Assembly (NCBI GenBank): GCA_009103225.1
Contig: RHPI01002656.1
Location: 198,096 to 262,095, forward strand
Length of the DNA stretch: 64,000 nucleotides
Source: Chlorokybus atmophyticus
Taxonomy: Eukaryota > Streptophyta > Chlorokybophyceae > Chlorokybales > Chlorokybaceae
Direction: 5' to 3'
The translations under genes were made by a program, and so were the position numbers. The first letter of the stretch is position 1, and each line of letters starts with the position of its first letter. Of this stretch, positions 33,756-46,855 are shown one piece after another. Below the pieces are notes generated by a model. That model was not told the origin of the DNA. It ran no database searches and saw only the letters and a program-made list of their open reading frames with translations.

Positions 33756-35616
33756 CTAGCTCATCATGTCACTCATTGCCACGTGCCACGTGCTCAATCC
33801 AAGATGCTTCCGCACCGCTGCGAGGACGTACGGCGCTCCCGATATGTGTGGCAGATGTCCCTTTGTGGGTAGAATCTCGTATATGCACTCTTTCAACCTG
33901 GAGGCCATGTAGACCGTGATGTGCTCCGGCACCGCGTGATCCTCGCGACCCTGTAACAACACACAGGGCACTTGCACAAGAGGCAACGCGTCCCGGAAAT
34001 CAGTCTGCGCACAAGCCAAACCACATGTCAGCAAATGCATGATGCAGACCAGTCAGGTCATGATTGGTTGGTAGTGCTAGTTGATACGGTGTTCGCTACA
34101 CATTGGCTTTTGAATGAACAGACACAGTTCTGCTTTGATTGCCTGTTGCTGCCTACAATGCCTCACCAAAAAAGATGTCCGAGCGGTCGATATGGCAACA
34201 TCTGGGCGCAACTGAACCAGTCCTCGCGCAAACTCGTCAATCGCTTCGCTGTTGTCTTCTACAATCGCGCGTGGAGCGAACCCAGCAACCCATGACAAGT
34301 AGTTGTCCTGCATGGCTGAAAACACAACGTCCAGATCTTCCAGCCTGCATAAATCAACTGTGACGCAGCACCACACTGACTGTAAATGCATAGCATACAA
34401 TATCTTCAAAGTCATTCATGAGATGCGGCAATGCACAGTTGCTTCTGTGCTGCGTTGTTGGATAACCAACAGCCAGCTAATGTTTGCATGAGATACACTG
34501 CCTGTCACGCACTAGACTCTGATGCTGAACAGCGCTTGCCTGAATGGGCCTTCAAATCCTTCTTCCGGCTTGTAAATGTAACCAGGTGCTCCGCATATTG
34601 CAATGAGTTTGTCAAAAAGGTGTGGAGCTTCTATTGAGGCCAGCATGCCAACGTTGGCACCCAAACTGGCGCCCACGTAGATGCAGCTGTGCATACCGAG
34701 CTCGGCGAGAAGGTTCAACAGATCATCTGCATACCTGTATTCCAGTAAGCAAGATTAACACAAAGCACTGCGCATGCAACGCTTCCAGTGTGTGTGCACG
34801 CACACATGCATGCGTCTGCGCGGTTGCACAAAATAAGTTGAGGCTGATTACCCGTGAATTGTAGAATAACGCTCAAAGTCAAAGTTTTCGCCTGTAAGCG
34901 ATGCTGCACAACCAGATGCAGAGTTAGCAGCGAGCACAGCGCTATGTGCCATCGGCCAGAGAAGGCAACTGAAACTGTAGTACACTAGCATGGGGTTGGG
35001 CGGTGCAAACACCACAAACTACTGGACTCAGTTGACTGCGCCAAGTAGTCTGTACTCGACTTTGTAGCAAACAACCCTGGACATGGAATGGACAGAAGGA
35101 CTGGGGCAAGTGCAGCTTGTGCAAGTTTGCAAATATCAACGTGATGTAAGCCAAGTTGTAGCAATATTGTGGGCTTGTTGCTTGATTCCCCATAACAATG
35201 CTTTGACTACAAGCGCCAGAGACAAGCAGCAACATGACTCACATGCACAAGCGTGATCGAAGGCAACGCATGTGAACTCCCGAACCAAGCCAGGGATGAT
35301 CCTTTGCCACACCGTGTGATCCGTTCCAAACCCATGACCAAACACCTGCAGTGCGAAACGTGTTAGTGTGTGGACGCTGACACTATACTCTGTCACGAAG
35401 CATCAGATAAAAGTATACTCAAGCTGGCAAACCAGTATGAACTAAGCGCTCTTCCATACCGCAGGCTGCACACACATGCCCAAGAGACAAGCGACTACCA
35501 GTACACAGGCTGAACCCAAACACTAAAGAGTGTGAACTTACCATGACTCTGTCTCCATTGCCGTAAACTTGCACGTTGTGCTTTCTTGCCAGCGGGCCTG
35601 ATGTATTCACCTGCAT
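33756..35616 (-). CDS. KAI2/D14-like alpha/beta hydrolase
   Basis: Six exons (35542-35616, 35243-35345, 34852-34903, 34540-34734, 34167-34344, 33756-34004) give 283 residues with matching phases. That is close to the roughly 270 of KAI2, D14 and bacterial RsbQ. Family features seen: HNVQVYGNGDRV at the start, FGHGFGTDHTVW (oxyanion loop), NFDFERYSTIHGYADDLL, nucleophile loop VGASLGANVG (catalytic Ser), WVAGFAPRAI in the lid, LQGREDHAVPEH (catalytic Asp) and TKGHLPHISG (catalytic His). The full triad is present. KAI2/D14 proteins perceive butenolide signals in plants; algal relatives are of unknown role, so function here is open. The exon at 34540 seems to use a GC donor (CAG|GCAAGC). A decayed copy lies at 53270-54132. 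Confidence 0.85.
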
Positions 35617-36612
35617 GGCTGCAAACGTCCACCAACCTACAGACTTGCCACTTGCTTACCCCAACACCGAAATGCAGTTGAAGCTCAACAGCCGAATGGT
35701 ATAATCTACGTAACACTTGGCACTAAGCAACCTATGCCTTGCCTGAAATGAACTACACAACCAACACAAAGCTTCAGCACTAGATCCCAAGCAGCACCCA
35801 GCTCAACACCTTCGCCTGGCACTGGTGCCACCACTGACCAAGTCACCACCAGCAGTGCCAGCAGCATGCAAAGCAAAGCCGTCGCACACAAACCATCAAG
35901 CACTGTCACAAGACAGTCTGATTCGGTGTTCAAGGAATGGTAGTCAACTTGTGACCCCTCCCCACCTTGCCGTACTTGTCGCCGCCGCCGTGGTCGTCGC
36001 CGCCAATGCTGCCCATGCCGATTGCATGCTTCGCCGTCTTGGCGCAGCACTGATCCGTGCTGTTTCACCTCCCGGACGAAGGCTTGCCGCGTGTCCGGTT
36101 GCACTGCCAGACTGAACCGGTGGCGTCACCCGCAGTCACCCGGTGTAAAGCGTACCCAACCGGCGTTTGACTTAGCGTGCCGGCCCGTTAAGAAAAAGCT
36201 ATCTGTTTGCTTTCGGCGTCGATTGACGGGAACATCAAGCCAATTCTCGATATCCTAGCTCCCCAACATGGATATCGCAAGCTGCTCCGATATCAGGTTA
36301 CAAAGGATGTCTTCTCGTGGTACTGGTATCAACATTTCTCTCTTTCCACGTGGCAGCACAGAGAACATTTGCCGCCGCCGCTGCATTGTAAGAACGGCGA
36401 CGACGGCGAGGACAAGCATGAAGCACAGCTTAGGGATGCGGCGCTCCGCTTTGGTCAGCTCTTGTGATGGATTGTAACAATTGTTGAGGTGGACGCCCCG
36501 TGCTTCGGCAGCACAACGGCCTGGTCTGGCCTGGCCTGGCCTGGCCTGGCCTGGCCTGGTGATGTTAGGGAGGAGGCTGCGTTAGGGTTGTAGGGGTCAG
36601 GCGGCAGCGGTG
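35617..36612. other. Intergenic between divergent genes
   Basis: This region should hold the promoters of the hydrolase (minus) and kelch (plus) genes. Open frames here are short and GC-skewed and I trust none. It contains the CTGGC repeat at 36518-36560. Confidence 0.6.
36518..36560. repeat. CTGGC pentanucleotide repeat
   Basis: About eight tandem CTGGC units, some imperfect, just upstream of the kelch gene. Similar CCTGG-rich sequence occurs at 47476-47530. Confidence 0.9.
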
Positions 36613-39468
36613 ATGAGGTGGGTGCAGGCGGGATCGGGGAATGTGAAGGGCGAGCCGCCGCTGGCCAGGAGCGGACATACGGCTGCCCACATCGCGGGCA
36701 AGCTCGTCGTCTTCGGCGGCCTGCACGAGAAGCAGTTCCTCAATGACGTCGTCGTCCTTGAGCTTGACACTCAGGTTTGATTGCAGCAGAATCAATAATG
36801 CAATACGTGGTTAGATGTTACAGGTGGCAAATGGCGTGCTCACTGCATGCACACATTGCCATGGAACATGACACAAGCCAGGCTGCTACTGCAATAGCTA
36901 AGCTGACCGCAGCAAAGCAAGCCTGATGTTCAACAGCAAATCAGGAGGCTTGCTTACATTGCTGCCAGCTTCAAGTGGAGGCAAACTCCATGCATTTGTG
37001 CATGTACTTCACCTTTTTTTGGGTGTTTGACCCGCACTGATCTGCTCGTTCTCCGTCGTGAAAGGCAGGCCCATGATCCCACAAGTCTGCAACATCACTC
37101 TAATCATTAGCAAACAGCACACACCGTCACACGCGCACCACCTCAACACACTACATTTGTAGTCTGTTACAATCATCACGCACGCGCCGCACTACAGCAA
37201 CATGCCGTTGTCTCACGCCGACAGACGTGGACCCGTCCCTTATGCGTCGGCACCATCGACTCTCCCGACACCACCGAAGAAGAAGTCCCTTCCCACTCCG
37301 TGAACGAGGGTCTGGGTCGCGTCCCCGGCCCCCGCGCCTTCCACGTGGCTGTCGTCGTGGAGTCGCGGCTGCTCTTTGTTTTCGGCGGGAGGTCCGGACG
37401 CGACCGACTGTCCGAGCTGTGGGTGCTTGACACTGCCACGTGGCAGTGGAGCCAGCCGAGGACGACGGGGAGTAATCCTGTGGCGAGGGAGTTCGCGGCG
37501 GGGGCGGCGTTGGGGAACAGGTGAGAAAGAGAGGAGGTTTTCGGGGCCTGACTGGTTGCACGCGCATGCATGTTTACACGTGTCAAAGCAATCAACCATC
37601 TGTTCAGGTTTGCTCGCAAGTGTGTGCAACATGGACATATGCGCGTACATGCACGCGTATGTGATTATGTGGTTGTATACGACATGTTGCCATGCTGCTG
37701 TCTGGTGTTGTGTGAGGAGCGAATGGAATTTGTGAATCGGTCGTGATTGAAGTTGTGTCGTTTGCAGGGTGCTTGTGTACGGCGGGTGGGATGGCAACGC
37801 GCTGCTGTCGGACGTGCACATACTCGACACGGTGTCAATGACATGGTCGCTTCTGCAAGTCAGCAGTCCCGCACCCCCGGCACGCCGCGGCCACTCCGCT
37901 GTCATGCTCGAGCGCAGACTCCTCATATTCGGAGGTACAACATCATCATCGCGCACACCTCCTCCTAGCTATGTACATGAGCACAGCTGCGTGCACACAT
38001 CCACACAGGCGCGCGCATGCACACACGCGCACATGCACATCTGCACGCACGCCTTACACTGTCTCGCGCTTTCCATCACACAGGCACGGGTGGTAGTATG
38101 GGCAGTCTGAACGACTTGTGGGCGCTCAAGGGTTTGTACGGTGAGGAGCCCGCGGCGTGGACTCGCCTGCAGCTGGGCGGCACCGTGCCATCCGGACGCA
38201 CGGGACACTCCATCGTCGTGGCGGGACCGAGACTGCTCTTCTTCGGGGGCCACGGCGTCACGGGATGGCTGTCCAAGCAACAGGTGAGTGAGTTGTATGT
38301 TCACGTGCGCGTGTGCGTGTGTATGTGCAGAGTGCAGTTACTGATTGCTGGCTTTGTTGCCTTACTTTCGACAGGTGTATTATAATGAGTGTGTGGTACT
38401 GGACAGAGAGACTGTCAAGTGGGGTCGAATATCTACTAACGAGCCTCCATCTCAGGTAAGCTGTGTACTTGAAGTTCGCACATACGAGTACTAAGGAGCT
38501 AGCAAAGGTACACATGTACACATTCACACATGCATGCAAGCTTTCTGACGAGAGTTACACTGTACTACTCTTCAATGCGGTGCTTGACAAATAGGCTCTG
38601 TCTGCTGCAGCGTGCATATCACACAATGACAGCGATCGGCAGCCGTCGCCTCCTCGTTTTTGGTGGCTTTGACGGGCGCGCGTGCTTCGGGGACTCGTGG
38701 TGGCTCCTCAGCGAGGACGAGGCGTGGCGCCCGGGCCTGACCTGGACCACCCCTGTCGAGCCGGGCATACTCGTGCCTGTGGCAGATGGCCTGGGCAAGA
38801 GGTGTGTTCTGTGTGTTTGAGGGCCCGTTTGCAAGGTAGCGTGATGATTTTCAACATTGTGTGGTGTTCAGGCCCAGCCCTGTGAAAGGCAGGCAAGAGT
38901 CTGAGGTGACGAACTCCGCAGATGTGAATCAAGCTGCTTCGCAGCCACAAGAGGGCGATCGAGCTGCAATTGTAAGCACCTCCGGCTGTGTTGGGTTGTT
39001 GACTCATGTTGTCCGAGTGGTACTTGCTGCAGAGCAGTTCATAAGTTGAATACCCGGGGAAACTTCATGCATCACAATCTCAACGGCTTGTTAAGTTTTC
39101 CATATGGTTAATGACACCGCTCGTGTTGACAATAGGTAAAGTCCAGTGTTGGTGTTGAGTATAGCGCTCTTTTGCTCCCAATCGGTCAGCGCCTAACCGG
39201 TGAAGAGCAGCAGCAGCAAGATGAGCAGCTTTTGTCCATTGCTCGCTCCTACCTCAGCGCGTGTAACGCTGCCGACATCAGGCTCGGGGACTTGGAGGCG
39301 CTGCTGGCGGACTACCAGTGTCTGGCGTTGTCGAAAAGGCTAGATAGAGAGAATGAGATGTCCGCAACCGCTCTTCGGAGGTTTTCGCACTTCTCGCCGG
39401 CGTCAATAAGAATGTCGGACGTTCAGCCACTGCTGGCGGGGTATCAACAACTGCTTTCCATGCGGTAG
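36613..39468 (+). CDS. Kelch-repeat beta-propeller protein
   Basis: Eight exons (36613-36774, 37225-37520, 37768-37934, 38084-38283, 38375-38455, 38611-38801, 38872-38971, 39136-39468) splice in frame to 509 residues. Kelch blades are clear from paired Gly motifs and the spaced Tyr/Trp: RSGHTAAHIAGKLVVFGG, RAFHVAVVVESRLLFVFGG, VLVYGGWDGNALLSDVHIL, GHSAVMLERRLLIFGG, GRTGHSIVVAGPRLLFFGG and MTAIGSRRLLVFGGFDG. A hydrophilic linker and an alpha-helical C-terminal tail with two similar LLADYQCLAL / LLAGYQQLLS segments follow. There is no BTB or F-box, so its partner is unknown. Kelch propellers mediate protein binding; the location is not predictable from sequence. The start at 36613 puts the first blade right after the Met. 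Confidence 0.85.
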
Positions 39469-42260
39469 CCGCGCTCGCAGTGAAGGCGTATCAAGGGAAA
39501 TGCAGATCTTTCAAGGCTGTGGTTGTCTCGTTCAAGTGTGTACATAAATTTGAAGTGCAATGCGCACTTTGCATCTGTTCTGAAGATAGGCTTGTGTGCG
39601 GATGTTGCGCGCGAAGGGGTCACAAACAATGTGTGCATGTTACATCACTAGCGCCATCAACTTGGACCATCTCGCAACTAAGCAATGGTGTGTTTCTTGA
39701 TATAGAAGGTAACATGGTAGTGGAACAACAATGCTGGTGTGTCTTGCGATTGTGTAAAGACCTATAAAACTTAAAACGATAGAGTAAAAGATTCTAATAC
39801 ATGATCAATGCACTTACTACAAAACGAAAGTGACCAATACATATGGTATGGGATATGCACGGGACTGTTTGGCATAGGCATGCATAGACATTCCGTTGTA
39901 TACCATGCAATCATTGACATAAATAGACAAGCAACAGCAAAACATTATTGGGCTACGATATATCACATGTCTCTACTCACTGCTCTCAAAACTCGCATTC
40001 TACCCAAAGGCTGCCTCGTTACACGTGTACATATGGTGTTTCGGTACGTATCAGGAAAGGTAGTGGTAGACTGGTTGCGGTAGTTGTCAATGCCCAAGCT
40101 ATGCTTGTGTTTGCGTAACTTCAGGAAATAGAGCATAGCAAAACAGTGTTCGCGATGGTTATGGGAGATGTACGAAGGGTTGAATATGCGAATGCGTGTA
40201 TGGGAGTGTATTTGAGGGCACGGATTGAGTCCGTCCCTTCAGAAATTCGGTAACAGCCCCAGAGGAGCCAGATACCGGGGTTTTGGAAATAGTTTTCAAC
40301 CAGCAATTGTCGCGTCTCGGTTTTACCTCATGAACTGCGACATTGCCCCAAGCGCAAAGATACCGTGACCATAGCTGTTCGGGCATTATGTACATGCTTA
40401 CCCAGCCGCGACGCGACCCCGAAGTGCTGGCTTCCACGTCAGCACCTCGGCGCCGTCGATCACGCGCTGTCTGCACATCCTACGGTTCGCATGCGCTCCA
40501 CACGTGACTGCCAAGTCAGGTTGCATGTACACCTCTGGTAGTGTCGGCGTCATCGTTGTCTTCGTCGTCGTCGTCGTCGTCGGTGGTGGCGGACGATGCA
40601 GAGCAGGCGTCCAAGCGTAGCTTTGACGTGTGTGTGCAACTATACACGGACCTGCTCAAATCTACTCTGGCGCTCGCATGCAGTATGCAGTGTGAAATTC
40701 ACAAGAAGTTTTGATGGTGAGGTAGCGCACAGCACGAGTGCAGGGCGCTTGTAGGAGCTCTGGTTAAAAAGCTTCAGGTTTGAGGGCATGATAACCACAT
40801 GGATAACCAGCTACGCTTGACATCATTTGCGGATAGCTATCATGTGCATCTCAGCTGGACGGCTGACTTCAGGGGTAGTAGGCAGCCATTCTTCAGCAGG
40901 AGTTTGCTCAGCAATAGCGCTGCCTAAGTAAAGCTGCTTGCGAGGATGCTGCGCGGTGTTTTTACACATGTTCAAGTACTGCGAGTGCTATGTCAAGTAA
41001 ACTGTGTCGTCAGTGGCTTACTGCTGGCTGGCTGCATGCTGTAGAGCCCAGCTGCTGCTTGACATGTGCGAGTCATTCCCGCCAAGCAAGCAGGTTGACA
41101 AGCCCCGCCCTTGCTGGGTTCGCTGCCTCATAAATCCACCTGATAACATCAATACGGCAAGTATACCTTTCTGTAGTGATGTGCTATCCTTCCTTTTTAT
41201 GCGTCTTGATGAGCTTCAGTAGCTTGCTTGCCGGAAGACGCTTGTTCTCCGCAACTCACAGCATGTGTGCCTTCTTACACATTGTACACGTAGCTGGAAG
41301 TTGAAGTTAATGGTAACTTGTTTCACTCAGTTTTTCATTTGCTATCCTCACACATATATGATTGCGAGGTTGTAGCCATGTGCAATTGAAACAGCGGAAG
41401 CTGTTGTGGATCAGACGATGGCGTTGGAATGCCTTGCGATCATTTGATAATCCAGTGGAACTCCGTATTATTGTCAATGGACCCCTAGGCATCTCAAGGC
41501 CATTATCTGGCCCACGAGACGCCGCCTGTTATCTGCTTGGCCGACATCCATTGGAGTGCCACAGATCACTCAGGCATTGCAAGGCCATCTTTGATCGACA
41601 CCTTCCGCCATTTGGCTCATTTATTGTGGTCAGCAAGCAACTTTCGCTTCTGATTCGATGCGCATATCGCAGTGCATGTTGCTGTGCATGAAGTATCTCG
41701 GCTGGGCAGAAGCTGATGCTCGAGGGTAAGCAGTGCAACGCCTTGCGCCCCAGCTTTCGCACCGCCTGTAACCACTGCCAGAGCTGCATCCGAATGGTTG
41801 AGCTCCTCTATTTCCTACTAACTGACCTGCTCCTGGTGCATTATGTCCTCCACCACTTTAGCTTCCTCCACCTTGTAGTATACCTCTGATTATGGTACTC
41901 AGCATGTGGTGTCAAGGTGTTAAGACGCAGTCGTGTCACATCAACATTCATCGCCGGTAAAGTCATGCCAAGTTGTTAATGTTTCACACTGTCATGTGTC
42001 ATGCAATAGCAGCACTGAGTTTTGTGCATGACCCTGCGTACCACCAGTCATGCATGTCAAAGGTCTTTGTGAAACTCCGCAACACTCAGTCACAAGCCTA
42101 CGACAGTTTTCCTAGCCGCTGCCCCAGAAGCAGACGTTCATTCTTCTTTGTTTTGCAACGAGTCCAGCTATCCACAGCTATCCACAAACAATCACAAACT
42201 ACAATTGCAACAGGAATCTATCCAAAACAGCAATTGTTCGAAATAAATTCTAGGAAGCCT
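39469..42260. other. Intergenic; one Cys-rich ORF of doubtful status
   Basis: An uninterrupted 95-codon plus-strand frame at 39480-39767 contains CALCICSEDRLVCGCC...HKQCVHV, which has loose B-box-like Cys/His spacing. It starts 11 bases after the kelch stop and is probably 3' UTR. A (GTC)n tract lies near 40562-40583. No other supported gene. Confidence 0.5.
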
Positions 42261-45014
42261 CTACGCGATGACGCAGTGGCTGCTGCTCTCTCTTTCTTTC
42301 ATGCCCTCGCCGTGCGCCTCCACGAGCGCGTTGGCCTGGATGCTCTCCTCGATGCGTTGCACGATGTGCGCAAAGTGCGGCCGTCTGTCCGGCTCCGAAT
42401 CCCAGCACTCCTTCATCAGACTGGACAAATCAAGAAAGCGTCAAGTTGCAGAGAGAAGCTGCCAATGGGGTTGACAATGGGCTGTAATACGAATGCACAT
42501 GTGGACTGCAATGCACACATGTTGTCGTGTGGGGCGTGCCGTATGGGGCACACTGTGCCTACTGTGCTAGTATGTGCTAGTTCGCTGAACTTTATGCCTA
42601 CTTGCAACACATCCAACATGTATGCTACACCTTACAACACGCACATGTTATGCGTGCAGCGGAGTGTGACCAGCAACTGGACACCAGCATCCAACAGCGT
42701 GCATGCGTTGTGCGTAGTGCTCACGTTGGTGCATGCAATCGTGTGTGCTTGCTTGGGTGCACACGTAAACTTACTCGAGCGCGCCGCGGGGGTAAAGGTT
42801 CTCGGTGATGTTGGGGCGTGCACCGGCGTACGCAGCATTGGCAGCCATGGCCTCCGCGGCGCCTGCCTGAGGGTTGTACAGGCTGCCAACCCTCACACCC
42901 TCAAAGATCTGCTCCAATAGGAGTCAAGGTGTGAGATGATGCGCATGCGAGTGTGGGCACATGTGGGTGTGGATGTGGGTGTGGGTGTGGGTGTGGGTGT
43001 GGGTGTGGGTGTGTCGGTGCTTGTGTGGATGTACGTGCGTGTTGAGATGTGCACGTGTGCATGTGTCTGCGTGTAAAGCATTAGCTGGACATCACTTGTG
43101 CGCACCTCATTCATGACGATGGCAAAGGAGTACACATCTGCCTTGCTTGTGTAGTGTTCATGCTTGAACACCTCAGGCGCCATCGTCCAATCTGCATCCA
43201 CAGAGTCACAAACACATCACACGATGTCCTCTCACTCACATGTAAAACAATCCTACATCGGTCGGGGTCGGGCGTGCCGCGGAACAGGTAGTGCTTGATC
43301 CTCTCTGTAACCTTCTCGTGGCCGTCACCATTGCTGGTGCCATCGTCCTCGTGGTGGAACTGCACAAGCCGGCTGAGACCGTAGTCCGACACCGCCAGCT
43401 GGCCGCCCGGCATCACTAATATGTTCCTGCAGATACATGTTGAGAGGGACACGCACACACGGGGGGTACACACACACACACGCACACACACATGTATGCG
43501 TGTGTCTTTCTGTTCGCATGCGCACAGATACACACATACATACACGAGCGTGCATGCGCACATACTTGATGACTTTTATCACTGTGGTGGTTTCATCATC
43601 ACACAGAGATCAAAGTTACGCGTGGACGCACTTACTCTGCTTTGAGGTGGCGATGGATGATGGGTTGGGGCGGCTGAGAGTGTAGAAACAGCATGCCGCT
43701 GCACAACATCAAGCGCCAGATCAATCACTCAATTCGAATCAGTCTATCAATGGTCATCAGCAACAGTCCTGCACTTGCCGTGCGATGTCGAGCAGCAGCG
43801 CTAGCTTCTTGTTCTTCGACATGTGGAAATGCGTGGGCACCGACCTGTGCCCAACATGCGCCTGCACACACATAACAAGACCCAATTGCTTTACAAGCAC
43901 ATGCTGATTGAAGTCTAGCCCCGCTTCGCATTCACGTACACGTGCAGGCGTTGCCACTCACTCATTCTACCAGTCATTGCCAACAACTCTTCTAGCAGCG
44001 AACAACATTATTATGCGACAACATTGTGTACCACAATGTTATTGCATAATGGCACACAATGTTGTTGCTCACGCCACACGCTTACGCTGTCAAGGAAGGG
44101 CGTGACTGTGGATAGGAATCCCGGTGCGGAGCAGACGGCCAGCACGGGCACCACGTTGGGGTGACTCAGGCCCTGAAGCCGCTGCGTCTGCTCCTTGAAT
44201 ACATCACTGCGCAAGAAAGGAAGTGCATCACTGATGCTGCTTGCGTGGTGATCTGTTGAGGGCAAGGCCTCCGTGTCCTCCCTGTCTGTGCGCATGCTGT
44301 GAATGTGCGTGTGCGTGTGCAAGCGCTCAAATCGTGTGCGCATGCGCGCGGGTGCACATGCGTGTGCGTGCGCACGTGCGCGTGCACACTTGCATGTATG
44401 CTCACATGTGCGTGCATGCTGTTGTCCTTACTAGGCTTTGATGTTGTCTTGAATGTCTTTGTGCAGCCGCTTCACCGCCACAGTCATGCCCCTCCACTCC
44501 GTCTTGTACACCTCACCCAACACACCCTTAAGAAACAAAGGCAAGATGCATTATTTCATCAGCAATAGAGACTCAACCCATGGCAGAAACTGCATTGGAA
44601 AGTAAGCAGGAACCTTTAGTCATCCCTTCATTACCGATCCAACTTTTTTCAAGCTTGCCCAGTCGATCTCATACGGGTCCATCTCCCAGGGGACATCAGG
44701 CCTCTGCACATTATGATGGCAGTGACGTGATCCGTGATGATGCTACTGTACACACACGCCCACCCATGCACGCACAATCTAAATCACATGCGTATGCGCT
44801 TGCACGCACTTGTGCACGCATATGCACACACGCACGTACGCGCGCGTGCACGCATGCAAGCCACGCATTGACTAGTACATGTTGTTCTATTGTTGTTGCT
44901 ATTATCATGTAAGGAACTCACCTCTTCCTGCAAGAAGCCTGAGCCTAGCCGTTCAGGGCCTTTCAAATGGGGGTTCAGGGTGGAAGCCGCGCGGGCCCTC
45001 TCCCCACGCTCCAT
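42261..45014 (-). CDS. TKL-like protein kinase with HRH in place of HRD
   Basis: Ten exons (44922-45014, 44635-44703, 44432-44526, 44086-44206, 43779-43861, 43636-43698, 43257-43426, 43106-43191, 42775-42908, 42261-42420) add up in frame to 357 residues. The kinase fold is nearly complete: GSGVLGEV (glycine loop), VAVKRL (ATP-binding Lys), FKEQTQRL (helix C Glu), LSHPNVVPVLAVC, PIIHRHLKAENILV, SDYGLSRL (DFG variant), WTMAPEVFKH, SKADVYSFAIVMNE, and CWDSEPDRRPHF. In the catalytic loop, the Asp of HRD is His, so catalysis may be lost or weak. Intron 5 needs a GC donor (CG|GCAAGT); the nearby GT would break the frame. Short N-terminal extension, no membrane segment. It is probably a cytosolic signalling protein or pseudokinase scaffold. 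Confidence 0.82.
42964..43013. repeat. GTGGGT hexanucleotide repeat in an intron
   Basis: About seven GTGGGT units within the kinase intron between 42909 and 43105. CA-rich tracts also occur in the intron at 43427-43635. Confidence 0.85.
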
Positions 45015-45727
45015 ACTTGGAGATGAGAACGCCTGTTTTGTCCTTCAATACTCAGCCACCGTTGTCAATCTGCAAGCAGAAAGCCAAAAAAAGTGAGACT
45101 TGCTTAAGCCTTCTGGCTGCACTGTCACTGAGTGCATAGCAAAAGGTGTGTTGATCAACACTGCATGTGAAGCACAATGGCCTCTGCGCGCATGCGGTTG
45201 ACTTGAGTTGCAAGAAGGTGACAACTGCATGCGTGAGCGCATATACTCATGCATGCGGGCGTGCACCTCGAGAGCAAATGTGTGAGACATATCACGGGCT
45301 GATACCAATACCATCATATTACCATTACCATAAGGGTGTATTAGAATGTTCTAATGAAGGGTATCAAAGGGTAACACTTTGCATGCCGTTTGCACTGCAT
45401 GGTCTCATACTTGTGCTGCATTGGCACCATTGTGTGAGCGAGCAACAAGTGGCGCACTTCACCTCGGTGCCAAGCCAGCCTGAGCGGTGTTGTTCTCTCA
45501 CTCTTCACTTGACATGCATGCGCAACACACATTCATGTCAAAACAGGTCTCCTGTGCCTGTTGTCTAGCAATGCTTGCGGTGAAGTGGCACAATGCATGC
45601 GAAACATGTCACAGCGACATGCAGTCTCTCATTCTCTGCGTTGATGTAAGATCCCGAGGCGCTGCTAATCGCCAATCAAATGCTAACAGTCAATGTGCTT
45701 CAAGCGTACCGCAACGTCTTCAACCCT

Positions 45728-45757
45728 GCCGTCGCCGCCGCCGCCGCCGCCGCCGTG
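45728..45757. repeat. CCG trinucleotide repeat
   Basis: About nine units, in AT/GC-mixed intergenic DNA upstream of the kinase gene. Confidence 0.9.
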
Positions 45758-46140
45758 CAGGCTGTTGACGGTGCGCCACGTGCCGGCTCAGCGCTTACGC
45801 TTGCGTCCAGCGTTGATCGCTGGACTGGCTATGAATATTAATTAATATTTCGCTTTGCGGGTGCTGATGTGGCGATATCAATCCAGCAACAGCTGCAATG
45901 GGCGATGGATATCGAGATGGATATTCAGATCCATGATGATCAACGCTCTAAGCCCAGCCAACGTGTTAAAACAACTCCATGATAGATGCATTTGTTGGGG
46001 TTATCAATCACACAGACAGGGTGCAAGCAATGGCTGTTTTGCAAATTGTTGTAGTATAATGCCATTAAGGTCGGCACATGCACATTTGCAATAGTTAACA
46101 GCAAAAAATTGTATGTGTTGTGTTTAATACAAACACCATC

Positions 46141-46610
46141 GGCGGGGGGAGGGGGGGGCTCCGGATTATCCGGGTCCATAAGAGAACTTTGATTAATTTT
46201 GTAGCAAGGGAGGGCAAGAGGGTAGTTGAAAGAGAGAGGTTAATCTGCTAGCACCGCGCAAAACAATGTTTACAATGTTGCCATTGTTACCGCTATGGTA
46301 CTTAGTCTACGCTTATGACCAGTGGGTATTCATTAGATATATACATCCCACCATTTATATATGGCCTTAACCGGGGGGCAGGGGGGGGGGGGGGTGTTAA
46401 CCGGGTCCACAACAAAATTGTTATGGTTTCACAGCAAAGGAGGGCAAGGGGGTGGTTGAATGAGGTAGCGGCTTGCTAGCATTACGCAACATCATGTTTG
46501 AAATGTTGCCGTTGTTGCTGCGATGTTGTATTTTATATGTCAGCTTATGACCCAACGGGTATTCAGTTGATTATAAGCCGCACCATTTCATAAGGCCTTG
46601 GCCATCTGGC
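46141..46610. repeat. Tandem duplication (about 231 bp) with G tracts
   Basis: Matching parts include GCAAGGGAGGGCAAGAGGG at 46203 and a like word at 46434, then AATGTTGCC..TTGTT, and GCTTATGACC...GGGTATTCA in both halves. Each half begins with a long G run and CCGGGTCCA. Confidence 0.7.
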
Positions 46611-46855
46611 AATAACGGACTGCATTCCTCTATAGCCTTGATCATTTAACGAGTTTAAAAAACAATAAAAATGCACCTTACGCAACAATACTTCAATTTT
46701 ACATGGTTTTATGGTTTAATAAAAAGCATTGAACTCGACCTGTCAATACATTCAACAATTGATCGATAAGCAAATGTTAACAAGTTGTAAACTATCTTAT
46801 GTATGGTCAGCATATGGTAAAATAAAGGGGCTAAACCACAAGAATGCAACCAATA

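Larger units (their letters stand above)
45015..46853. other. Intergenic, no gene seen
   Basis: Contains a CCG repeat (45728-45757) and a diverged tandem duplication of about 231 bp with G tracts (46141-46610). No supported coding frame. Confidence 0.6.

Noticed and set aside
41973-42920. Long plus-strand frame of 315 codons
   Set aside because: It runs antisense through the last two kinase exons and intron. The kinase model accounts for the sequence.
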